Below are positions 1-5,200 of a stretch of 5,200 nucleotides of DNA, piece after piece. The notes under the pieces are model-generated. The model was given only the letters and a program-made list of their open reading frames with translations. It was not told the DNA's origin and did not search any database. Location of the stretch: NCBI GenBank assembly GCA_003532515.1, contig DOEX01000112.1, positions 1 to 5,200 of the forward strand. The letters run 5' to 3'. Numbering within the stretch: position 1 is the stretch's first letter; each line of letters begins with the position of its first letter. This DNA is from Anaerolineaceae bacterium. Lineage in GTDB: Bacteria > Chloroflexota > Anaerolineae > Anaerolineales > Anaerolineaceae. The translations under genes were made by a program, and so were the position numbers.

Positions 1-26
1 TACATCTAGGGAGTTTTCCACTACTA

Positions 27-42
27 CCCCAACATATAGCGT
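27..42 (+). promoter_or_regulatory. Putative NrdR box (operator) upstream of nrdR-nrdJ
   Basis: The 16-mer CCCCAACATATAGCGT matches 13 of 16 positions of a known E. coli-type NrdR box as I recall it (CCCCTATATATAGTGT), including the AT-rich core and the terminal G-x-G-T. It ends 17 bases before the nrdR start codon, where a repressor could block RNA polymerase. NrdR boxes normally come in pairs about three helical turns apart. A weaker half-match (ACATCTAGGGA, 2-12) lies at about that distance, but it is cut by the window edge. Seen: the sequence match and position. Inferred: autoregulation of the operon by NrdR. Confidence 0.55.
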
Positions 43-47
43 ATTTT

Positions 48-52
48 AGGAG
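48..52 (+). promoter_or_regulatory. Shine-Dalgarno site of nrdR
   Basis: AGGAG followed by a run of seven T and then ATG at 60. The 7-nt spacing is optimal and fixes the nrdR start. No convincing -35/-10 pair is visible in the 59 bases upstream, so the promoter may lie partly outside the window. Confidence 0.75.
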
Positions 53-59
53 TTTTTTT

Positions 60-515
60 ATGAAGTGCCCGTATTGCCAGAATCTGGATACCAGTGTCAT
101 CGATACGACTAAAGACACTCACGGCGGCATTCGCCGTAGACGCGAATGCAAGAGTTGCCATCAACGCTTCAGCACTTATGAAAGACCTATCCTTACCACT
201 CCCCTGATCATCAAACGAGACGGCACCCGCGAAGAATTTGATCGCGAAAAGTTGCTCGGCGGTCTACGAATGGCTTGTTCAAAACGACCCATCTCCGCCG
301 CCCAGATTGAAAAGCTTGTTGATAATATCGAAGCCGAACTGCAAAAAAAAGGGCGGTCCGAAATCAGTTCTCGTCTGGTGGGAGATTTAGCCTTTAAAGC
401 TCTCAAAGAAATCGACCATATTGCCTATATCCGCTATGCAATTGTTTACCTTCGTATGGATGATCTGCATACGATCCGTGACGAAATAAACCGTTTATTG
501 ACCGAAGAAGAATAA
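60..515 (+). CDS. nrdR: Transcriptional repressor NrdR
   Basis: NrdR is the nucleotide-sensing repressor of ribonucleotide reductase genes. It binds paired NrdR boxes and responds to ATP/dATP. The 151-residue length is typical of the family. An N-terminal zinc ribbon is visible, with Cys pairs C3/C6 (CPYC) and C30/C33 (CKSC) separated by a basic stretch (RRRREC) that is normal for its DNA-binding face. An ATP-cone follows at about residues 48-137, opening with LIIKRDGTREEFDREKL. The start is supported by AGGAG seven bases upstream. It ends in TAA 18 bases before nrdJ, so the two are almost certainly co-transcribed, an arrangement known in several phyla (e.g. nrdRJ in actinobacteria). A putative NrdR box upstream suggests autoregulation. 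The gene contains an A8 run (343-350) but its frame is intact. No key residue is missing. Confidence 0.97.
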   Translation: MKCPYCQNLDTSVIDTTKDTHGGIRRRRECKSCHQRFSTYERPILTTPLIIKRDGTREEFDREKLLGGLRMACSKRPISAAQIEKLVDNIEAELQKKGRSEISSRLVGDLAFKALKEIDHIAYIRYAIVYLRMDDLHTIRDEINRLLTEEE

Positions 516-533
516 TTAAGAGAGGGACAAATC

Positions 534-3104
534 ATGATTGAACAGAAACCCAATAGCTTGGGTCTACACCCAACACCTCCCATTCCGGAGGACCTTCGGT
601 CTATCGAACTATCCCAAAATTCTCGCCAGATTCTTGCCAAGCGCTACCTTCGTCATGGCAAGGATGGTCAACCCATTGAGACGATTGATGAAATGTTCTG
701 GAGAATTGCCTGGCATGTTTCGAATATCCCTGAACGCGAAGAAGACCACGACACTCTTGCCAGGGAGTTTTACAACATGCTCGCAAGCAAAGCTTTCTTT
801 CCCAATTCCCCCACCTTTACCGGTGCAGGTACCCCTCTCGGTCAACTTGCTGCGTGCTTTGTTTTACCAATTTCTGACGACATGGGGCGTGCTAAAGATG
901 GAATCTTCAGCACATTGCGCAATGCTGCCCTGATCCAACAAACTGGTGGCGGAAATGGGTTCAACTTCTCCCGTTTACGGCCGTCTGGATCCCTTGTGAA
1001 CGCTTCTGCTGGTCAGGCAACTGGACCCGTCGGCTTCCTAAAGGTTTATGACAATGCCTTCGGTGAAATTGCTCAAGGCGGCACACGCCGAGGTGCCAAT
1101 ATGGGCGTGCTGCGCGTGGATCATCCGGATGTGGAGCATTTTATTTCCTGCAAGACCAACGAAACTGCCATCACAAACTTCAATATTTCCCTTGCCATCA
1201 CGGATGACTTTATGCAAGCGGTGGAAGAAGATGGTGACTGGGAGTTGCGCTTTCCTGATATTCACGTGCCGGAATACAAGCATTTTCATGGCACTCTTAC
1301 CCAGGCAATAAAAGCCGGGTTGCCGATCAAGACCTACAAAACGGTCAAAGCCCGCGCGTTGTTTAATAAATTTGTCAAACAAGCCCATCACAACGGTGAA
1401 CCAGGTGCCCTCTTCATTGACGCCGCCAACCGTCAGAACCCAGTCCCACACCTCTACGAACTGGAAGCAACCAATCCCTGTGGTGAGCAGTGGTTAGGTC
1501 CGTACGAAAACTGTTGTCTCGGGTCGATCAATCTCGGGCAGCATTTTGGCGAAAATGGCACCGTCGATTGGGTCAAACTTCGTCAGACCACCAAGACCGC
1601 CACGCTCTTCCTTGACCACGTGGTCGACAAAAACGCCTATGTTCCGGATGTACCAGAGTTACGCCAGGCTGCATTGAATTGCCGACGCATTGGTCTGGGC
1701 ATCATGGGTCTGGCTGACCTGATGTATCACTGCGGTGTGCGCTATGGCTCCGAAGAATCACTTGAATTTTGCGGTCAGGTGATGGAATACGTACGCTATT
1801 TTTCCATGGAGACAAGCATCGAACTGGCGGAACGGAATGGACCTTTCCCGGCGATCAACGGAAGTATCTACGACCCTCAGGACCTGAAATGGGAAGTCCC
1901 CACCCCGCTCTCCGCCTATACCCGCAACTGGCAGCGTCCGTATCTGGATTGGGGCTTGATCACCGATGGAATTAAAGCCCACGGCATTCGCAACGCCGCC
2001 CAAACCACCATCGCACCAACCGGAACCATCGGTACGGTCGCTGGCGTGGAAGGCTATGGCTGCGAGCCGGTCTTCGCTCTCGCCTATGTTCGCCATGTCA
2101 ACGACAAAGGCAATGATCTCGTTCTCAATTATGTCAGCCCGCATTTCCAGGAAGCCCTGGATGCCGTTGACCTGAGTGACTTGGAAAAAGAAGAAATCAT
2201 AAATCAGGTGCTCGAGCAAGGCTCCTGCCAGCATATCGAGCAGCTGCCTCTGCACATCCGTAACGTCTTTGTAGTTTCTTCTGATGTTACCGCCGAGGAA
2301 CACATTTACATCCAGGCGGCACTACAGCGATTTGTCGATAACAGTCTCAGCAAAACCATCAACTTCCCAGTCGAAACCACCGAAGTAGAAGTCGCAGAGG
2401 CTTTTAAGTTAGCCTGGAAGTTGGGCTGTAAAGGCATCACAGTCTATATCACCGGTTCGCGAGAAAAAGTTGTTTTGGAGACCAAGCAGACGATGGAAAA
2501 GAAAGAATCCGCCGCCAATGCAGCCAAAATCCCACTTTTTGGTGAAGATTCAAGCGGACAACTGAGTTTCTTGAAAGAGAACAAGAAACCTCGTCCTCGG
2601 GCTCTTAGAGGCTATACCTATTCAATCGAAACACCCCTTGGCAAAGCTTTTGTCACCATCAATGAAAATGGCGGGGGGCAGCCTTTCGAGGTCTTCATCA
2701 ATACTGCCAAAGCGGGATCCGAGACGGCAGCACACTCCGAAGCTATCGGTCGCCTGATCTCCTATAACCTTCGCATTCTATCGCCTGTTGAACCGCGTGA
2801 ACGCCTGCGAATCATCCTGGACCAACTGGCTGGCATTGGCGGCGGTCGCTCACTTGGTTTTGGGATCAACCGCGTTCGGTCATTACCAGATGGGATCTCG
2901 AAAGCCCTGGATGAATATCTTTTCCGGGAAAAAGAAGAGCCTGAAATCATAAGCCAACCGATGGCAAGCACGCCCTTACCCCTGTCACCTGAACAACCTG
3001 CTATTCACCCAATCGGTGAACTCTGCCCTGAATGCGGTGAAGCGACATTGATCAACGAAGAAGGCTGCAAAAAGTGTTATACCTGTGGGTACAGCGAGTG
3101 TTGA
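534..3104 (+). CDS. nrdJ: Vitamin B12-dependent (class II) ribonucleoside-diphosphate reductase
   Basis: It reduces ribonucleotides to deoxyribonucleotides using adenosylcobalamin to generate the thiyl radical, so it needs neither oxygen nor a separate radical subunit. The 856-residue protein has the RNR barrel at about residues 20-645. The active-site motif NPCGE (314-318) supplies N314, the radical cysteine C316 and E318. C327 lies 11 residues on, the same spacing as in the Thermotoga class II enzyme, and C108 (in LAACFV) is the likely partner of the redox pair. The motif QTTIAPTGTIG (490-500) and the end of the barrel (KGITVYITGSR) are typical. A charged linker leads to a TSCPD domain (about 690-780). 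The C-terminus is a cysteine-rich ribbon with C831, C834, C845, C848, C851 and C856, which in relatives binds zinc and helps re-reduce the active site with thioredoxin. No N-terminal ATP-cone is seen, so overall-activity control by dATP is probably absent. Start: ATG after GAGGG with 7-nt spacing. Confidence 0.97.
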   Translation: MIEQKPNSLGLHPTPPIPEDLRSIELSQNSRQILAKRYLRHGKDGQPIETIDEMFWRIAWHVSNIPEREEDHDTLAREFYNMLASKAFFPNSPTFTGAGTPLGQLAACFVLPISDDMGRAKDGIFSTLRNAALIQQTGGGNGFNFSRLRPSGSLVNASAGQATGPVGFLKVYDNAFGEIAQGGTRRGANMGVLRVDHPDVEHFISCKTNETAITNFNISLAITDDFMQAVEEDGDWELRFPDIHVPEYKHFHGTLTQAIKAGLPIKTYKTVKARALFNKFVKQAHHNGEPGALFIDAANRQNPVPHLYELEATNPCGEQWLGPYENCCLGSINLGQHFGENGTVDWVKLRQTTKTATLFLDHVVDKNAYVPDVPELRQAALNCRRIGLGIMGLADLMYHCGVRYGSEESLEFCGQVMEYVRYFSMETSIELAERNGPFPAINGSIYDPQDLKWEVPTPLSAYTRNWQRPYLDWGLITDGIKAHGIRNAAQTTIAPTGTIGTVAGVEGYGCEPVFALAYVRHVNDKGNDLVLNYVSPHFQEALDAVDLSDLEKEEIINQVLEQGSCQHIEQLPLHIRNVFVVSSDVTAEEHIYIQAALQRFVDNSLSKTINFPVETTEVEVAEAFKLAWKLGCKGITVYITGSREKVVLETKQTMEKKESAANAAKIPLFGEDSSGQLSFLKENKKPRPRALRGYTYSIETPLGKAFVTINENGGGQPFEVFINTAKAGSETAAHSEAIGRLISYNLRILSPVEPRERLRIILDQLAGIGGGRSLGFGINRVRSLPDGISKALDEYLFREKEEPEIISQPMASTPLPLSPEQPAIHPIGELCPECGEATLINEEGCKKCYTCGYSEC

Positions 3105-3105
3105 T

Positions 3106-3801
3106 GTGAGCACACAACTGCAACCAAACCAAAGAATGATCGTCCTGGCTGGCAACATTGGCAGCGGCAAGACTTCACTAACGCAATTACTCAGCCTGGC
3201 TTCTGGCTGGACTCCTTCCTATGAGTCGGTCGATAACAATCCCTACCTGGCTGATTTTTACGCCGATATGAAAACCTGGGCGTTTCATCTGCAAATGTAC
3301 TTTCTCGGCAATCGCGCCCAGGAGATCGAAACCCTGGCGAATTCAGGTAACTCAGCCGTATTGGACCGCAGCATTTACGAAGATGCCCACATTTTTGTGC
3401 GGGCTCTGTATGAAATGAACAACCTCTCAGACCGGGATTACCAGGCTTATTTCAAATTGTACGAGCTGGTGCTCAAGACCTTGCCAAAACCCACCCTGCT
3501 CATCCGCCTTGTAACACCGGTTGAGACACTTGTGGATCGAATACAGCAGCGAGCTCGCTCTATTGAAGACACGATCGACCCCGGCTATTTGCGATTATTG
3601 GATTCCTATTATCAGCAATGGGACCAGGAGTACGCTGAAAGCCCGGTTCTCACAATTAACAGCCAGCGCTTCGATTTTGTGAATAACCCTGACCATTTTA
3701 AGCAGGTCGTCAATGCGATGGAGAAGTGTATCGAGTCAAAAACGAACTTGGTTCTGGTAGAACCAAGTCATATTATTGATGCCGGTGTGGGGCGAGAGTG
3801 A
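3106..3801 (+). CDS. Deoxynucleoside kinase (deoxyadenosine/deoxyguanosine kinase family)
   Basis: It phosphorylates salvaged deoxynucleosides to monophosphates in the cytosol. With the GTG start at 3106 the protein has 231 residues, near the family norm of 200-230. It shows a P-loop (GNIGSGKTS, 16-24), the YESVD motif with the likely catalytic base E40, a substrate-pocket segment (FHLQMYFLGNR, 60-70), the DRSIYED motif (87-93) equivalent to the family's ERS/DRS motif, and an arginine-rich lid (RIQQRARS, 145-152). The start is uncertain. GTG 3085 would overlap nrdJ by 20 nt, GTG 3106 begins one base after the nrdJ stop, and ATG 3136 would begin right at MIVLAGNIG but has no ribosome site. None has a strong Shine-Dalgarno, which suggests translational coupling to nrdJ. 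The base preference (dA, dG or dC) cannot be read reliably. The close fit to nrdJ makes it the third gene of the operon. Confidence 0.9.
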   Translation: MSTQLQPNQRMIVLAGNIGSGKTSLTQLLSLASGWTPSYESVDNNPYLADFYADMKTWAFHLQMYFLGNRAQEIETLANSGNSAVLDRSIYEDAHIFVRALYEMNNLSDRDYQAYFKLYELVLKTLPKPTLLIRLVTPVETLVDRIQQRARSIEDTIDPGYLRLLDSYYQQWDQEYAESPVLTINSQRFDFVNNPDHFKQVVNAMEKCIESKTNLVLVEPSHIIDAGVGRE

Positions 3802-3844
3802 AAGCACCGAAGTCCTCATCATAAGCAAACGTGTTGTGCTTTCA
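3799..3844. repeat. Inverted repeat starting at the kinase stop codon
   Basis: TGAAAGCAC (3799-3807) and GTGCTTTCA (3836-3844) are perfect 9-base complements around a 28-base loop, and the left arm includes the TGA stop of the kinase. No U-tract follows (CAATCCGCC), so this is not a canonical intrinsic terminator. A 9-bp match could partly be chance. A role in 3'-end processing or termination is only a possibility. Confidence 0.35.
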
Positions 3845-3903
3845 ATCCGCCGATAGATGGATTTAACTGTAAAAGATGTCTAATTCTATTTGAATCAAAG
3901 TAG

Positions 3904-3924
3904 GGAACGTGCAATGCGCGTTCC
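3904..3924. repeat. Short hairpin in the convergent intergenic region
   Basis: GGAACGTGC and GCGCGTTCC form a 9-bp stem with one G-U pair around a 3-base loop (AAT). It is GC-rich and compact like a terminator stem, but the bases after it (ACCTTAGG on the + strand, CTACTTTG on the - strand) are not a U-tract. It could be a weak or Rho-assisted terminator for the nrd operon. Confidence 0.4.
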
Positions 3925-3978
3925 ACCTTAGGTAAATGGCATATGAAAGAGTTGTTTGACAGAACGGTCAACCGCTAA

Positions 3979-4003
3979 GCGCTGTGTGTAACCCCTACAG
4001 CGC
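3979..4003. repeat. Inverted repeat GCGCTGT/ACAGCGC
   Basis: Perfect 7-base arms (3979-3985 and 3997-4003) enclose an 11-base loop. On the + strand the stem is followed by ATCCCGATTTCATT, which has only a weak T enrichment, so terminator function is uncertain. Confidence 0.35.
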
Positions 4004-4020
4004 ATCCCGATTTCATTATC

Positions 4021-4048
4021 TATCACCCCCTCTAAAGAGGGGGTGATA
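4021..4048. terminator. Strong 12-bp hairpin between convergent genes, likely bidirectional terminator
   Basis: TATCACCCCCTC (4021-4032) and GAGGGGGTGATA (4037-4048) are perfect 12-base complements with a 4-base loop (TAAA), by far the strongest stem in the window. It begins 10 bases past the obg stop codon on the - strand and lies downstream of the kinase on the + strand, so it can fold in transcripts from both sides. Neither side has a real U-tract (AGATGGAAC on +, GATAATGAAA on -), so it is either a non-canonical terminator, an mRNA 3'-end stabiliser, or a copy of a dispersed palindrome. Confidence 0.55.
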
Positions 4049-4058
4049 AGATGGAACT

Positions 4059-5200
4059 CTACTCCTGCCAGGTCAATTCCCAATCCCCAACAAAAACACT
4101 TTCGCCTTCCTGGATTCCAGCTTTTCTTAGTTCTTTATCTACCCCAATACCAGCCATAAATTTTTGGAAACGCCTCACTGAACCTGGTTGGTCAAAGAAA
4201 GTCATTGCCGCCGCTCGTTCAATGCGCTTGCCAGTGACGATATAACCTTCATCGGTTTTTTCGACCTCAAAAGCGTCTGGATCTTCATCACTGCGATAGA
4301 TCGGCAAGGCAATTTCAACTGGTTCAATCGGCAATTCCTGCAGTTCATGCCAGGCTTTCCACATCAATTCTTTCAAATTCAACCTGCTGACAGCTGAGAT
4401 CGGCATCAGTTCTATGCCATCCTCAGAAAATTGCTGGCTCAAATCAGAAAATTTTTCTGCTACCATTGGCAGATCCATTTTGTTCAAGACCACTATCTGC
4501 GGTAGCGCACCCAGTCTTTCGTCGAACATATCCAGTTCGCTGTTGATCACCTCAAAATCAGCGTGTGGGTCTTCACTTAATCCATCCAACACGTGAATAA
4601 GAATGCGAGTGCGCTGCACGTGGCGCAGAAACTCAAACCCCAGCCCCACACCCTCAGAAGCTCCTTCAATCAAACCGGGGATATCCGCCATGACCATCGT
4701 GGTATCCAGATTCAACGGCACTACTCCCAGGTGAGGCTCAAGGGTCGTGAATGGGTAGTCAGCAATCTTGGGCGTTGCATTGGTTGTAGCGGCTAAAATG
4801 GATGATTTCCCGGCATTTGGCAAACCTACCAACCCAACATCCGCAATTAGTTTCAATTCGAGCTTAAGTGTGAATTCTTCGCCTGGCTCGCCTCTCTCGG
4901 CTGTCAGGGGCATCTGGTTCCGGCTGCTGGCAAAATGCTGGTTGCCTCTGCCACCCCGTCCACCTTTGGCGACGACCAGAGTCTGATTTGCTTCGACCAG
5001 GTCGCCAATCAATTCAGCATTCTCATCATTGTAAACAATAGTACCAGGGGGAACTTCAATGACCAGGTTACTGGCAGAACGACCAGAGCGATTGGATGGT
5101 CCCCCATTTTTCCCAGGATGGGCAGCAAATATCTGATTGTAATGGAAGCGGTTTAAGGTATTCAAAGTCGGATTAACCTTGAGGATCACATCCCCACCTC
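4059..5200 (-). CDS. obg: GTPase Obg (CgtA), partial: N-terminus beyond the window
   Basis: Obg is an essential GTPase that binds the 50S ribosomal subunit and links ribosome assembly to stress and (p)ppGpp. About 380 residues are visible. Reading from the window edge, GGDVILKVNPTLNTL is the glycine-rich Obg fold already under way. In full-length relatives this segment lies about 40 residues in, so GTG at 5189 is an internal valine and not the start. Next come the Obg-fold glycine repeats (KGGRGGRGN), then the G domain with G1 GLPNAGKSS, the switch I FTTLEP, G3 DIPGLIE, G4 NKMD and G5 SAV. The last 85 or so residues (from about IALPIYRSDEDPDAFEVE to GDWELTW) are the OCT domain found in Gram-positive and Chloroflexota-type Obg but not in E. 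coli. Numbers are relative to the visible part only. The stop TAG at 4061-4059 is followed by a strong hairpin. Confidence 0.97.
   Translation of the reverse strand, partial: GGDVILKVNPTLNTLNRFHYNQIFAAHPGKNGGPSNRSGRSASNLVIEVPPGTIVYNDENAELIGDLVEANQTLVVAKGGRGGRGNQHFASSRNQMPLTAERGEPGEEFTLKLELKLIADVGLVGLPNAGKSSILAATTNATPKIADYPFTTLEPHLGVVPLNLDTTMVMADIPGLIEGASEGVGLGFEFLRHVQRTRILIHVLDGLSEDPHADFEVINSELDMFDERLGALPQIVVLNKMDLPMVAEKFSDLSQQFSEDGIELMPISAVSRLNLKELMWKAWHELQELPIEPVEIALPIYRSDEDPDAFEVEKTDEGYIVTGKRIERAAAMTFFDQPGSVRRFQKFMAGIGVDKELRKAGIQEGESVFVGDWELTWQE

Larger units (their letters stand above)
3802..4058. other. Convergent intergenic region without genes
   Basis: These 257 bases separate the end of the nrd operon from the end of obg on the opposite strand. 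I see no credible ORF, tRNA or recognisable structured RNA. What it holds is a series of inverted repeats (9 bp at 3799-3844, 9 bp with one G-U pair at 3904-3924, 7 bp at 3979-4003, 12 bp at 4021-4048) and AT-rich spacers. A region between converging genes must terminate transcripts from both sides, which is the simplest explanation for these stems. Confidence 0.7.

Noticed and set aside
1038..1451. 137-residue open frame on the - strand inside nrdJ
   Set aside because: It is antisense to the conserved catalytic region and shows no family resemblance or convincing ribosome site.
1758..2303. 181-residue open frame on the - strand inside nrdJ
   Set aside because: It lies wholly antisense to a highly conserved RNR core, has no recognisable domain, and is a typical codon-bias shadow.
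2551..2578. QLSFL in the NrdJ linker as a sliding-clamp binding motif
   Set aside because: It only loosely resembles the QL[S/D]LF consensus, and a short motif in a linker is not enough to claim clamp binding.
3956..3984. TTGACA (3956-3961) as a promoter -35 box
   Set aside because: No acceptable -10 hexamer lies 16-18 bases downstream, and no gene on the + strand follows.
3802..4058. tRNA, riboswitch (including a cobalamin riboswitch) or CRISPR array
   Set aside because: There is no cloverleaf, no B12-box-like conserved core and no direct repeats. A B12 riboswitch for nrdJ would also be expected upstream of the operon, not here.
5187..5189. GTG as the start of Obg
   Set aside because: The frame stays open to the window edge and upstream codons read G-G-D, continuing the conserved GGDV motif of the Obg fold. 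The real start is outside the window.

Overview
This is a compact bacterial chromosomal window with GC content near 50%. It holds a nucleotide-metabolism operon on the + strand and the 3' part of a convergent housekeeping GTPase gene on the - strand. The protein features suggest an anaerobic or facultative bacterium, perhaps of the Chloroflexota (Anaerolineae-like). These features are a class II B12-dependent ribonucleotide reductase (RNR) with TSCPD and C-terminal zinc-ribbon domains, an nrdR-nrdJ arrangement, a bacterial deoxynucleoside kinase directly downstream, and an Obg GTPase with a C-terminal OCT domain. The taxonomic guess comes from recalled family resemblance and was not tested by search.

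Layout. Positions 1-59 are the upstream region of nrdR. They contain a good NrdR-box match (27-42), a possible partial second box at the window edge, and a strong Shine-Dalgarno sequence. Then come nrdR (60-515, RNR repressor), nrdJ (534-3104, adenosylcobalamin-dependent RNR) and a deoxynucleoside kinase (about 3106-3801). The gaps between these genes are only 18 and 1 nt, so one transcript is likely. Positions 3802-4058 are a non-coding convergent intergenic region with several inverted repeats, the strongest being a perfect 12-bp stem at 4021-4048. Positions 4059-5200 on the - strand encode Obg. Its 5' end, roughly 40 residues, lies beyond the window.

How the genes work together. NrdR senses nucleotides through its ATP-cone and probably represses its own operon. 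NrdJ makes deoxynucleotides de novo without needing oxygen. The kinase salvages deoxynucleosides to monophosphates. The operon therefore joins both routes to dNTPs under what looks like a single NrdR-controlled promoter. Obg is functionally separate (ribosome assembly and stress).

I did not find a clearly undescribed system. The region is mostly ordinary core metabolism. The points most worth a second look are the operator upstream of nrdR, the de novo plus salvage coupling, the ambiguous kinase start, and the hairpin-rich convergent intergenic region whose stems lack U-tracts.
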